Positions 38,976 through 52,800 of a DNA stretch of 64,000 nucleotides are shown piece by piece; the first letter of the stretch is position 1, and each line of letters opens with the position of its first letter. The stretch comes from Allodiplogaster sudhausi (lineage: Eukaryota > Nematoda > Chromadorea > Rhabditida > Diplogasteridae), in NCBI GenBank assembly GCA_945643635.1, contig CALZFC010000110.1, positions 96,001 to 160,000 on the forward strand. The letters run 5' to 3'. The notes beneath the pieces are model-generated. The model was not told the DNA's origin. It worked only from the letters and a program-made list of their open reading frames with translations, and did no database searches. A program made the position numbers and the translations under genes.

Positions 38976-41900
38976 TTACTTCCCAGCTTGAGCTGCGGAT
39001 TGAAGAAAAGAAGAGAAACCGCCGAAGATGCCGCCTCCTCCAGCTCGTTTGAAGTTCCCAGCCTCCTGCTGGAATCTACTCTCTTGAAGAGATTCGAATG
39101 CCTCGCACTTCTTGTCTTTGAAGATGTTTGGCAGCTGCAAAGAGAGGGATAAGAAAGAGAATGAAGAAGTGAAGACCGGACCGAGTTGGCAGTGGTGGCA
39201 GCCTCGAAGAGGACGTTGGTCTGGACCTTGGCACCCTCGAGCTGGTAGTCGATCACTGCGTGTTGGCAGGCCAGGAGAGTGTCTGGCGCTCGCTTAGAAA
39301 CCCAGAACTCAAGCAGCTCCGAGTTCGTCGGAGTGTAGCTCCCTTGCTGTACAAATCAACAATAGAATGAAAGCCAGTTCATCTGGGAACTCTGCAAAGA
39401 ACAAAGGTTTAAGACTTAATCTAATGGTAAGTACACCGTCTTATTCTTGAAAGAGAGAAAGAGAGAGAGAGAGAGAGAGAGGAGGGGGTGGTGAGAGAGA
39501 GAGAGAGAGAGGGGAGGGGGTGGTGAGAGAGAGAGAGAGAGAGGAGGGGGTGGTGAGAGAGAGAGACTTACGTCAAGTGAATTGGCTGCGAGCCACTCGG
39601 CAATTATGGCCAGTTTGAATGCACGGCCCAGAAGAGGATTGTCGATTTGAGCGAAGAACTCCTTCTCCAACTGAAAATAACTAGGAGAGATGAAGAGAGT
39701 GAGGAATAGGAAGTGAAGAATGGTAAGATCGTGCCTCCGGCCTCGTCTGTGCTCTCTCGTAGAACTTCATCCAGACATCCACGGCGCCCTCCTTCTGCCA
39801 GTAGTCCTTCTGCCACACCGACTTCGAGAAGGCCGAGCACATCGTGAAGTTCGGATCCTCTGGAGGAGGGCAGAGACGGACAGTCAGGCGATAGGTGCGC
39901 TGCCCCGTTGCGCGGCAGAGATTTCCCTCTGTGTTCTCCAGCAGTTTCAGCTTCCTCAAACACGTTATTTTACATCATTATTGAAGTATCAAAGTTGAAT
40001 CAGGAAATCTTTCAGGTGATGGACGAGAGAGAACTGAGACGAAGAGAGGACCTGGTGGACTTGCACCAATCGCAGTAGAAGCACTCCCGGCCACAAGTGG
40101 CCACGTCCATGCATCGCAGCTTCCCGATCGGCTGAATCGACACGTCCAGTTTCATTGCCAGCTTGTCAATGTGCACGCCAGGGGGCAGAGTCACGTCGAT
40201 TCCCATGTCAAAGCAGGACGGCCAGGTCAAGTGGACTGTCTCCCCCTCCCGGCTACTCGGGTGACTGCAAGGGCGAGAGAGAGAGAGAGAGAGAGAGATA
40301 AAGAGATAAGAAATAAACAGAAAGAGAAATAGAACAGGAAGAGAGAGAGAGCAGAGAGAAATCACAGTTTCCTCCTCGCAGAAAAAATAAATTTACGAAA
40401 TCATTTGAAGACTCCGTTTAAACTTTAGACTACTATAGTTTATTTTAAAAGAGAATTTGAATTAGTCGAGAATGCAGAAGAGAAGAGAGAAAAGAAAGGA
40501 CAATTCCGGAAGCTTCATCGAATTCAAACTTGAAGGTGGGATTGGCGAGTTTAATGGGGGCGATGCAGTCGCGGCCGGAGAGTTCGCGACAGCAGGGAGA
40601 ACTGCGGACATCCTTGAGTCGGGTGACGAAGAGATTCTTGCTGATCACTGCCTGCAGAGAAAGGGATCTTTCCTGAGAGGAATGAAAGTGGAGAGTAACC
40701 TCGTATGAGCGTGGCCCTGTTTGTCGCACGCTCCCAGTGCCAATTGGCACGTCCTTGTCGTTATACACAACTGTGTTCCCATTCTTATCTGCCACCACCT
40801 TAAGAGAGCACGTCATTTTTTCACAAAAATAAGTATGATATTTGGTTTATTCTGTCATAAAGGACGTACTTTTCCAACAGAACGACCTTGGCCATCGTAA
40901 CATTGAGAAATTCCAGGTGTTTCGGCTAGACAAAAAGAGAAGGATTATTGAAGGTTTAAAATTCAGTTAATACTAATGGGACAAATTCGTTGAGATAACG
41001 GAATTAATTTTTTAAAAAATTGTGGTAGAAACCTGTGCAGTGATACTTCTCGCTACGACGCCCAAAGAGATTCTCAGCGAAATCTCCGACTGGCCCTTGG
41101 TTTCCAGATTGAAGAGTGGCGCTTGTCTTGTTTCCCACTTTAGAAATTGTGTATCCGTACCGCGCACTCTTCCCTTTTTCCTTCAAAGTCACTCATTTCT
41201 TTCATTTCCTCATCTATTATTTTCGGTAAAGATCGATTGTCTTCACTTTCTATGTATTTTGGCTGGCATTTCATGTGTTACCAAATACATAATTTCATGT
41301 GTTACCAAATACATATCATGTATGATCAAATAAGTAAACGTATCTGCTTTAAAAATCTTTAAATATACTCATCAATAAGAAGAGTAAAGAGAAGAAACCA
41401 GAAATAGAACCTTGTCCTTGTATGAAATTAAGCCATCGCCGCTGTCGCCTGCCTGGTGGGTAGGATTCAATCCCAAGTCAAATCGACTGTTGTGGGCCTC
41501 GAACTCTGTGTCCTCAAGGAGTTTAGTCGTGGATTTAGAATGAAAGGACTAATGGAAGGAGACCTTCGGATCCTTTAAAGAGCCCTTGGCAATCGTGTCT
41601 AGTTCGTACTTCCCATCTGCTTTGAGATGAGCGTGTTTCCCATCCGGTCCTTCGCTTGTGCGCAGCTGGGCTCTGGGAAAACATCGTTTCACAACATTTT
41701 TTATTTATATTATTCAACAAAGCAAAGAAATATGGAATATTGTAAAACTGTTTTTGTATCAAACTTGTGATCTCCAGCGGAGGCGATTCCTCCCTTGTCT
41801 CCGATCTTCTGGACCTGAGCCCTCTTCCCATCGGAAGTCTCTGCAGCGGCGACATTGCCAGCGGCAGAGGCAGCGAGTTCCTTTCCACTGTTCAGCAGCT

Positions 41901-42155
41901 GGAGGAGAACCTTCTCCGAGTTACTCGCATCCAGGGACACCTGTGACGTATTCATTGACTCGTCCCGGAAGGAGGCATTCTCCGAACCTTCTGGACTTCT
42001 CGCTGAGTCTTGTCCAGCCAACTGGAGTCTACATCAATGTGCTTCCGCTTCTCATTCAGGGCCACATGATTCGGCTGGACTTTCTGGCAATGGATTAGAG
42101 GGACAACAACCAGCGAGAACAGCAGATATCGCCGCAGGGCGATCGACCAACGCAT
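38976..42155 (-). CDS. Secreted protein of unknown family, Cys-rich
   Basis: Multi-exon minus gene. Exon 1 (42155-41988) starts MRWSIALRRYLLFSLVVVPL, a signal peptide ending near IHCQ. In-phase exons follow: 41940-41765 (LLNSGKELAASAAGNVAAAE), 41672-41564 (GPDGKHAHLKADGKYELD), 41512-41411, 41180-41033 (YGYTISKVGNKTSATLQSGN), then GISQCYDGQGRS, VVADKNGNTVVYNDKDVPIG, a block with SSPCCRELSGRDC, a block with TCGRECFYCDWCKS, ALLGRAF-type helical exons, and a last exon ending FLQSAAQAGK (stop TAA 38978-38976). Several introns are 47-51 nt. The join after VWMKFYERAQTRPE is unclear. The product is probably extracellular; I recognise no known domain. Confidence 0.6.
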
Positions 42156-42360
42156 AGAGGCTGCTGGAGAATGAGACGCAGAGAAAGAGAGACGGAGAGA
42201 GGAACCGACAAGTGGGACACGACTCAACCAATGCAAGGAGGAGAGGAACGAGAGGAGCAGCCGGGAAGGCCAAGGAGACGAATGCGAGGGGAGGAAAAGC
42301 ACTCCTTCCACCGTCAACCAGTGATTCAGCCTTTCGTAGAAAGGGAAAGGCAGTCATGGT

Positions 42361-42398
<38 letters not shown>

Positions 42399-42535
42399 GA
42401 GGGAAAGAGGGTGTGAGATAAGAGAGACAGAATGCGCCCTCAGGGCCGGTTTCCCTCTTGTTCATCCTCCCTAAACTCTCAGCTCTCTCTCTCTCCCTCT
42501 CTCTCTCTCCCTCTCTCTCTCTCTCTCTCCTTCTA
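42361..42535. repeat. (GA)n tract followed by (CT)n tract
   Basis: GA repeats at 42361-42396 and CT repeats at 42482-42530 form a potential stem upstream of the secreted-protein gene, between it and the perlecan 3' end. Confidence 0.7.
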
Positions 42536-42947
42536 ACTCTTCGCCTTGGAACCCTTTGCATCTTATTTCTCTAGGTTAACCTGCTCTGCCCCTGTCACTT
42601 TTGTGTAATAAGCACAGTCATTGCCACTTTGAGAAATGGAATGAAACTTTATGCACAGAGAATGCGAGAGACAGAAGAAATAGAAATATCACAATAGAGA
42701 GAGAGAGAGAGAGGGAGTGCTGCTGGGATGGCAGCTACAATGTTCTTGGCAGTAACTCATCACAACTATTTGCACATCTGTATTTACATATTTACATACA
42801 TGGAACGATAATTGTCGTTCTGTACACGTCAAAGAACATAGAATACATAGAAATATCATCGCAGGGGCTTGAAATGCCACTTTGTTGAATAATCGGCAAC
42901 GATAGACGATAGATTCGTTCATTGTGAATGTGTCTGAAAAGGATGCA

Positions 42948-43975
42948 TTATGAGATCGTGTATCTGTTGGAATGCAAAAGAAGTAACCAAGAGGAGAAGA
43001 TGAAGCGACGGCGGATCAGCCACTCATCGCAGGGTTTCACTCTCCGCCCGTCCAGGGCCGCGGCCATCAAATCCAGTGGGCTGCCGTCCAATTGAAGGTC
43101 CGCGAGACAGCCAACGAACATCGATCTGTGCAGGCCACCCGTGCGCTCCTCCACATTCGGCACTCCTCCTGCAACCACTTCGGACTGCCAATGCACGTGG
43201 GAGTGGGAGGCACCAATAAAGATGTTGCCGTCCACATTCAGCATCGCCAGGATTCCCGAGGATTCCACTCGAATCGGAGGTCTTTCATCAATTTGCAGTT
43301 GTGCATGGCGGCCTGCAATTTATCCAGTTTCATAGAAGGAATCTGGAGAAGAGAGGGCTAACCTTTCCTGGAAATCCTGACTATATGTTCATCTCCGTCG
43401 TCAACTCTGATAAGGGAGCGAGCTCGGGCCGCGCCCCCTCCGAGTTCATAACTACAACAACCACCTTCATTCCTGCACTATGAAGAGTGAGAAAGACTGA
43501 CGCATAAACAAGATGTCCTCTATCTAAAGAAACAGAGAAATAGTCTTCTCCCTCGAGAGAAGTGTCCGCGTCTTGTCCTTGCCACAGCAGCACCTCAACA
43601 CATTTGAATGTTTGAACTCCCCGCCAGAAGAACAGCTCAAATTGGCGCAGACCCCGTTTGCAGTTTCTGTCTTGAATTTGAATTGAATCGTCTCTTCTCT
43701 CTCCGAAGTCAGATGAGGAAATTCGTCAGCAGAGATCTCAATGAAAGCAGTGCCGTCGAATTTCGCTGCCCGGTCAATCGGTTTGACTGAAACAGATTGA
43801 ATTACTGTTGAATGAGAATCTTAGTTATGTAAAGATTAATTCTGTTCGTACAAATGTCGCAGTTCTCTCCATCGTAGTAAATATCGCATTCGCACTCGAA
43901 ATGGGACTGGTTGATCTGCTTGCACTCCCCGTGCTCTCCACACAATTCTTTTCCGCCTCCGCATCCACATCCTCA
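42948..43975 (-). other. unc-52: Perlecan last EGF and LG3 domain
   Basis: 43975-43860 encodes an EGF repeat (CGEHGECKQINQSHFECECD). LG3: AKFDGTAFIEISADEFPHL (about 43780), VLLWQGQDADTSLEGEDYFS (about 43590), LNVDGNIFIGASHSHVHW (about 43240), MFVGCLADLQLDGSPLDL and the terminal KPCDEW. The protein ends about 20 residues later at 42948. In other animals LG3 is released as endorepellin. Confidence 0.8.
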
Positions 43976-46843
43976 AAATTTACTTTATTTATCTTTCAAC
44001 TGAAAATGTACTTTAATAACCAAAGCAGCTTTCTGGCTCAGACTCCGCGGTGGAAGATGAAGGAGCTTCGAATTTATTCAGCTCTGCATCGGGTAGCGTC
44101 GAGTCTTCAACAACAAGGGGAGGTTCGAGTGTTGTGGTAGTGGAGGTGGTTGTGGAAGTGGTTGTGGAGGCGGTTGCGGAGGTGGTTGTTGGCAGGCTGA
44201 ACCAGACAACTCCAGTCTGGTCCTCTTCTTCGCTCTCCTCTTCTTCCACAGTGTCTACCTCTTCTCTGCCTTCTTCACCACCTTCAGTGACATCTTCTAT
44301 GAATGTCTCTTCTTCAATGGCTGCCGTCCGAATGGGGGGTTCTGTTGTGAGAAGGGCAGGTATGTGGGGGAGTTGTCGATCTGGAAGTGCCTGGTAGACT
44401 TGTATGTACTCTTCGGTAGTTGTAGCGGGTGGAAGGGTGGTGGTCGTGGACTCCGTGGGAGGGGGAGCAGACACTTCTTCCTCCAGCGTCGCAGTTGTTC
44501 CGGCGTCCTCCAAATAGCTGTCAGCAGTGGTCTCAGGCGTCTGAGTTGCTGCTGTCCCCGACTCGGTCTCTGCTACTTCCGAAGCCACTTCCTCGTCGCA
44601 TCCCTCGATGTCTCCCGAGTAGAACTGCGTAGTGTCGTGGACATCGATCGCTTGGTCGTTGTAGCTGATCTGCAATCACTCTCTTTCCATCTCTCCCTCC
44701 CATCTATATCTGCTCTTCTCCCTCTCCTCCCTGAATCCCATTTCATCGCTGGCTCACTGTTTCCTCTCCCCTGGTTCACCTTCTGAATACAGCCTCTGAA
44801 CGATGTCATGTGCAGGTGCTTGTGTGTCACTCCTGGTGGAATGCCTCCAATAAGCACCTGGGTGCTGGGAGTGAACGAAGAGGGAAGAGTGAACATTTCC
44901 TGAAGATAAAGAGTGTAGAACGAAGATAAGTGAAAAAGTCGTACCTTGTGAGCAATGCTCAGGCGATGCATCCCATTCTCAAGTCGAAGGCCAATTCCAA
45001 CTTTCTCGTTTGGTTCAAGAGAACCAATTCGCTCTTCCTTCACAATTCCTGCTAATTGTATGCTTAAGTTGAGGATAGCCAAGATGGAAAGAACGACTAG
45101 CCATCTTTGTTTGTGTGAGTGAGAAGAAGTTCTCCATTCCTCGTAGACAAGGCAACAAATCCAGCTGACGGAGAATAATTTTCTCCGATAAAGAGTAGAA
45201 GAGAATCCGTTGCTGGCGGAGAGTGGAGATCGAGGGAAATCTAAGCTTGTCGTGCAAAACAATTAGGATATATTTTTAGGAGTAAGAAAAACCTTGTAGC
45301 TCTTGGGATTTGTGGTGCAGGGAGAGCGAGGAAAGAGCTGTTGGATGTGAATTTGAAACCCTTAGTGAGGAAGGCGCTCTGCTGGCAACCCGGACCAGCA
45401 CGGCCAGCGGGGCAGAGACAACCCGCTTCTTCAGAGAACTTCCCAGGCAGACACACACCCACTCCGCAGTCCACTACAGATCATTCTTCTCCTTCTCTCA
45501 TGAGTCACTGCGAACTGACAGTCGTGGCCGCAGGCTGAAGACCGGAACTGGCACTGCTTTCCGCGGAACTCGGGCAGACAATCACAGACGAAGCCCTGGG
45601 GCACATTGGCCGACACGCAATTCGCACCGTTCAGGCAGTTCTTGTGGCGGCAGGCCTGCACTTCATTTGGATCTTCGTTCTTCTCTTCTCTCAACTGACA
45701 TTAAATGGGCGGATCGTTGATAGAATGCGCTCTCCTCTGCCAAGCGCCACGGGTTCGCCAGCCAAGTGAAGAGAAGAGATTATGCCTGATTGTGAGAAAT
45801 AACGGCGAACGAGAGAGTTAAAGTTGGAGAGAGAGACAGTTAGAGAGGGAGAGAGAGAGAGAGAGAGACCAGTGAATCCCTTGGTGGCTCCGATGTGTGG
45901 CCGGTGAACGATATCGGGCATCCCTCCGATGAAGATTGGCTGGGCAGCTCCCTCCTGCGCCACCTCGAAACTAAGATGTTCCTTCGCTTCCACCCGAGCG
46001 TCGTTCAGCACCAAGGAAGCTGCAAGCTGGTTTGAGGAGTGGATGGAGGGGATGAACGAGAGAACCTCCATCGGGGGTGTTCTTCATCTCCACAGTATTC
46101 CACTCGCCCAGCTCGACTGGCTGATGACTTTCTAAGGCCTCTGAAAGGATGGCATTTAGGACCTCCTTGATTATTCCATTTTTCTTGACAAACCAGCGGT
46201 TTCTCCGACTTGATACTTGTAGACAACTTTGCCTTCATTAAGCGACAAAGAGTGGAACGTAGAAGGATTCTCACGGCTCTCCTCCTCTTCTCCTTTCTCC
46301 GTGTAAAACAGAAGACCTTAATGTTTTAAGTCACAAAAGTATATATGTTGTTCATTATAACAACAAAATTCAATTTGTACCGTCGTTTTGAGTTGGTTTG
46401 AATGTGATTTGCATGGCAAAGTCCTTGTACGCTTCACGAGTAAGAGGAGGAAGTTGCAGAGCTGAGTCTCCCAGGAATTCTGGCACGAAATCTGCAGCAA
46501 ATGCAGTGATTAATATGCTTGAGATAAGACAGAAGTGATCTCTTCTCACGAACCAATGACCACGAGAGAGACTCTCGACTGAATTGAGGGCAGTCCAAGT
46601 GAACGATGAAGAGTGCAGATGTAGACTCCCTCATCGGCCAGGGCCACCCTCTCCAGAACGAGCACTCCCGAATGAATGGAAGCACTCGAGGGAAGAGCAG
46701 CTCCTTCCAGTCGAGACCATTCTATCCGCTCCCCTCGCATATCCGCAGTAGGACATGCCAGAAGAACCTACTCAGCTCCTCTCTTTATTACTACTTATTT
46801 CACTCGTAACCTCTCACTTCTCACCTCCCTCCCCTCTCTTCCA

Positions 46844-46878
<35 letters not shown>

Positions 46879-49800
46879 ATTTCATGTACCTTCTCTCCAA
46901 GCGCTCGTGTGATTGCATTTTGCCGATCCGTCAGGAAAGTAATGGACGAGTCTTCATTTCTCTCTTCTAAAGATGTCTTCCTTCTAACCGAATGTCATCT
47001 CCTTATTATTTACTTTTTTTACACTCATCAATGTTTTCCAAGTTTCGAGCTACGTCCTTAGGCCATCTTCTTTCCAGCGAACGCTCTCACTGAATTCGTA
47101 CTCGGGGCCTTTCTTAGTTAATAGTGCAGTACATGAAAACAAGTGCCGGTGCTTATCACAGCATTTCTCTCCATTTCAAAACGTTAATAAAATTAATTTA
47201 CAATTTAGCATTTTATCAAACAATAATAAAACAAATAAGGTAATACTCACGAAAAAAGAACTGTTAAACGCAATCATATCGAAATAGATAACGTGCTCTG
47301 TCGTAGATCAGTCGAAATATCTCGTCTAATTCGAAAAATCAAAGAACATGCAAAATCAACATATACGCTTTATCTATAATGAGGAAAGGATCACTCATTC
47401 ATAATGATTTCACTCTATCAATCAAATATCATGCGAAGAACGAGAAAAGTGTGGCAGTGAAAATGAAGTATTCAATTGAGCATGGCAGAGAATAGACGGC
47501 AGCAAGTGGAGGAGACCGGGTGGCGACGATTGAGAAAAGACACCCTGATTACGAGGACAAGGAGGGCAGGAGTGGAGGGAAAGAACGCACCGAGATTGGC
47601 AGAGCAGGCAAGAACGAACATGACAAAGGAAAGGAGTCAAGCTACGCTAGAGGACGAGAGGCACTGGAAGTGAGAGAGAACTAGACGACGAGAGGAGAGG
47701 ATGCGGTTAGAGAGAAGATTGCCATTCGCCGAAGAGGGAGTGCCTCTTGGAGTCCCTCCTTGTGTGCCGTGAATGACGACCCCTTCTCCTGCCAGAATGC
47801 TTTCTTCTTCGCTTGCCTAGAGAAGCTGCGACATTCAAGACGCTGCGAGCCTCGAGGGGACCCACGCGAGTCTTCGCCAGACATTTGTACACTCCTGCGT
47901 CGGACTCGGCCACTTCGTTGAAGAGAAGACGATTCGCGGTCACCTGAGAATTTCGCTTAGGAGACAAGCACGGAGGATCTACACCGCCAAGCACAGAAGA
48001 GGACAGACACGAAGACACCTGAGCAGACGCCGGCAACTCATCCTCCTCCTCGCGGAACCATTCGATCTCCGCTTCCGCGTCTCCAGTCACTTTGCAATCA
48101 AACCACACTCGGTCTCCGATCGAAACAGACTCAGACGACGCCTCCATCACTACTTGCACGATCGTATCCGGAACTGCAAAGACAGGAGAAAGTGAGAGAG
48201 TGAGAGGGGGGCGGAAGGAAAGAGAGTGCGAGAGTGAGAGAGAGTGTAAGAGTGAGAGAGATGGGAGCAGACAGGAACGCACCGAATATTTGGGCGTGGA
48301 TATATCCCTCGACCTCTTCTTCTCCAATGTGGACCTTGCAGATATAGAGGCCTGTTGCTGTCTCGTCGAACTCCTTGATTCTGAAGTTGCAGAATATGCT
48401 GTCTCTCTTTGTCTCTCTGCCTTTCTCTCTCTCTCTCTGTCTCTCTCACTCTAGTTTGCTGCCATTGGGCACGGCATTGGCAGGTAGTTCCTCCTCGTTC
48501 TGCTTGCTCCACTCCACCCTTGATCCTGGGACGGTGTACACGGGGCACACGAGCTGCGCCTCCGTCTTCTCGTCGAATTTAAGTGTTACTGCATCTGTAA
48601 ATTATGAACTTGTTGATGCTTTCATCTTAAATTTACGAAATGACCTTTTGCCGAAAAAAGTTTTCGTCTTATTTACATACATATATGAACATTTGTTTAA
48701 ATGTTATGTATGTATGTATGTATGTATATATATTCTTCATGTATGAAATCCGTGCATACTTATGTACGTAATGTACATACATACATACATACGTATGTAC
48801 GTAATAGATACGAGCTTAATGATATGTTGTGGCAACAGATGGGGAGAGAATTGGCATGGGTCCAACTCTTGTCATCGCTGTATCCGATGGAGACAGCCGA
48901 GAAGGCGGAGCCAAGCACGGATCCGTTCTCATCTTCAATGCTGCAGCGATAGACTCCAAAGTCATTGTTCGGGTCGGCCCGGTCGATCTTGAGAATTTGA
49001 GAAGATCCTAGACGGCGGATGAGGCTTCCGCCACGGAGCAGCGACCACTCGTAGGTGGAGGCACCGCTGATGCCTGAAGGAAGACCGGCAGGAAAGAGGG
49101 AAGAGGCCGGATGGGACGGTCGTTAGAAGGGCGGGCAGAAACAGCAGAGTTAGAAGAAGAAGAGGAAAGGGATTAGAGGGAAGGACCCTTCCACATGAGA
49201 AGGACGAGGATTACAAGGTGCAGATGAAGGAAGTCGTCGATTTCTCCAGTGAATTTGTTAGTTTGAGCATTGTTAGTGCGAGTTTAGTTAGATGTGAGAG
49301 TTTTAAAAGCATTAGTGAAATGGTAGAAATACGCGCCGAAGATGTCCATTGGGCGGACGATGACGAAGAAGGGCAGGGACGGGGAGCGGGAGCAGAAGAA
49401 GACTCCTGTGTCGGAGAGAGAGGCGAAGGGGAGGGAGAGACGGGAGCCGTTCCCATACTGGTGAGACCACGAGAACAGCCTCCTCATGCGGTACCACATT
49501 ATCTCTTCTCCCTGACTCGCTAAAGCAAGCGTTAGCAAGCAACAATTCTATTTTATTGTTATTTCAATTCTAATTTAAGAGTTATGGAAGACAAGAAACA
49601 TATTTATATATGTACATATGTATATAGTCGGACTCATGCTTCAAGTATCAAGAAACAAGTTAGTACGCCGTTAAAAAAATGTATGTTGTTAGAGTAACGT
49701 AATAAATGTTTTGCGAATGAAAAGATTGAAACCATGCGCGAACCTTCGGCCGAGCACTCGAGTTCAATCGGTTCTCCCTGATCAACCACCCGCACATTCG

Positions 49801-52800
49801 GCCCGGCTATCGACACTCTCGCCACGTCATCGATGCTGTCGGTGGAGAGAACAGTCACCTGGGCAGTCGCCACCAACTCGTCGTTGCGGAATCCGCGGCA
49901 CTCGTACTCACCCGCGTACGAATTCTGCAACTTCAGTCATCTCCCTCCATGCCATTGCTTAGCTCGCGCTGCACCTTGAAGTTAGGGAAGTGAAGGAGTC
50001 CGGGCTCGTTGTGCTCCTCGACGTCTGTCGGCAGCTGGTCGTCGACCTTGACCCATTCGATGCGGTCCAGCAAGTGGCTGCCCGTCCCAGTGCAAGTCAA
50101 CTCGCCAGACTCTCCCGCTGCGAAGTGCTGAGTGGAGCCTCCCAGGATCGACACCGTCGCTACCTTCGATGGCTCGACCACTGGAAAGACCTCCTCATCT
50201 TTTGATCTACCCCCTCTGCCCACCTTCGATGTAGATGTTCTTCTCTGCTGAGGCATGCGAGTTGCTTCCACGGCAAGTGTAGAGACCGGAGTTGAAGAGA
50301 CCAATGGAAGGGTGCTTGATGAACTGCTCCGAGATCGTGATTGGCTTGTAGTCGTCGGGCAGATCTCCTCGCTCTGGTCCCGGGTCGTGGATCCATTCTA
50401 CTTCTGGTTCAGGATCGCCAAACGCCTCGCATTTCACCTAAGAATATCACAGGCTATTAAATATTGTATGCGAAATATTATCATGGTATGGAGAATATGT
50501 GTATAAAATAAGTTGTAATTAAAGAGGGTTTGTAACCTCGAGAGGCTCTCCGACAGTAAGGATGATCTTGGGCCCGGCCGGGGTGGTCTTGACAAGAAGA
50601 GTGGGGCCGATGTTCACTGAGCCGTGGTCGCTCGCTTGTCCCACGGGGTTAGTGGCCGTGCAAGTGTAGTCGCCGTTCAATTCGCTGCGTCCACTGGCAA
50701 AGTCAAGAATGTTGTCTTCGAGTTCAGTGACGTCATGAGGAAGAGGGCCGCCGCCCGGGGCAGTCCAGGATACCTGAATGCTTCTTTATTACAACCAACA
50801 GTCTATTACATCTTATAAATTGGACTACGTCGCAATTGGTGAGAGAAAAATATCTGACTGTGGGAGTTGGATTGCCAGTGGCTATGCACTTGAATTGATG
50901 GCGATCTCCTGGTTTGCCATTCCAGACTCGTGGCTCCACTCGAACTGTTGGTGGTTCTTCCGCTGAAAAGAAGCACATTTCAACTGCAACATTCCTGTGT
51001 TAATCCAAGAAAAGAACACTGCATCATGCTTCATGCAAATTAGTAATGCCAATTCAAAACGAAAAGAACTGTTAATTTTGAGAGCCACACATTAATAAAT
51101 AAAACTCAAGCGTTAGTAAAATTTCAAAGACGAAGGCGTACGCGTGACTATGAGAATGGAGGGAAGAGAGAAAGTGGGCAGCCCATCGTCCTCCCAGAGA
51201 CCGCAGAACCAAGTTCCAGCCATGTCAGAGGAGACGGCCTGGATGATGAGTTGGTCTCCCTCGATGTAAGCCTCTCCAGGCAAGGCAGCACCAGCCACGC
51301 CGTCCACGGCAGTCCAGAAGATGCGTCTACGGAGAAGTCTCTGCTGGTGGGGCGGGAGTTGACATCTGAAGGCAGTCGCTCTCCCTTGCGGCACCTCTTG
51401 AAGGGCTGGCACTACTCGGATACGAGAAGCAGCCGCACGACGGACTGAAGTCGATGCACAACCAAACACGCTTTTCCTTCTTCAACCATCAAAATCCTCC
51501 CTTTCAATCTTCGGTTAAAAATGCAGTTATTTTGTTATACCAAAAACAAATTAACTAAATTGCGTACGAAACGGACAGAGCCAGAAAAGCAAAGCATAGA
51601 CAAGTACAGACAGATGCGGAGCGAGTGGAAAGTGAGTGTGACTGCGTACTATCGGAGACGTGGAGCTTGGAGATTGAGGAGTGCCTGGGGGGCCCGCCTC
51701 CTTCTTCTTCGTCGGGTGTGTATGTACAGATGAAGTCACCCTCGTCGACCTTCTTGGCATTCGGGATGTTCAGCACTCCCTCCTCTACTGAGTGGCCGAA
51801 GGGAAGCGGCTGGCCATCCACACGAGAGAATGACAGCTCTGCTGCTGGCTCTCCGGGCACCCAACAACGGATACTCGCCGGGTCGTTCTCCGGTACGGTC
51901 TGCTCCTCAGGGGAGATGAATGGCCCTTCAGCTAAAAGGGAGTGCCTCACATGGCTCCGAGTTCTATTGCACAGAGGAGATGCAGACAGTAAAATGAATG
52001 CACATATGCACATATGTACATACATACATATGTACATATGTACATAGTATTTGTATGGAACAAAAAATGTGATGCATGTGGGAGCAGAGTTGCATATCTT
52101 GCACATTAATTTGACCCATACCTGCAGGTTTGACATTGACAAGCGCGGGCATGGAATCCACTGGCTGGCCAGAGTGAGGGTCGCGGGCCGAGCAGACGTA
52201 GTTGCCGGCATCCGATTGCTGGGCCTGCACAACAACAACGTCTTCATGTACTTTGACTCGAAGGAAGCAGAACCTTGTCAACTGAGACGACTCCTCCTTC
52301 TTGTCTTGCTTCGCTGTTCAGTTCTCCGTCAATCTTCCTCCACTGCACAGCCAGTCCGGGATGTCCTGGCACCCAGCAGCGAATGCGGAATGGAGTCTCT
52401 TCGGGGATCGTCTGCTCCGATGGCTCGATTTGAGGCTCGATGCGTCCTGCTTCAACTTTGGTTTGTCAAACAAAATGCTTGTATATGTTGTAAGATGTTC
52501 ATTTTGTATTTATGAACTGAAACGAGAAGTGATTACCCGGTCGAACATTGATGCGAGCATTGGGAGCGAGTCGAGGGTTGCTGCCATCGGGATGTCTGGC
52601 CGTGCACAGGAAGTCGCTCTGGTCGGCAGAGGCGGTGGATGGAATGTAGAGAATGCCACCCGCATCAGAGGCGCCCGCCGGGATGGGCCGCTTGTCTCGG
52701 CGCGCCCAGGACAGGATGGCGTCGGGCTCTCCTTCCACCCAGCAGCGGATGGAGGACGGTTCTCCCTCGTTCACTGTCTGCTCAGGAGGATCCACTTCCG

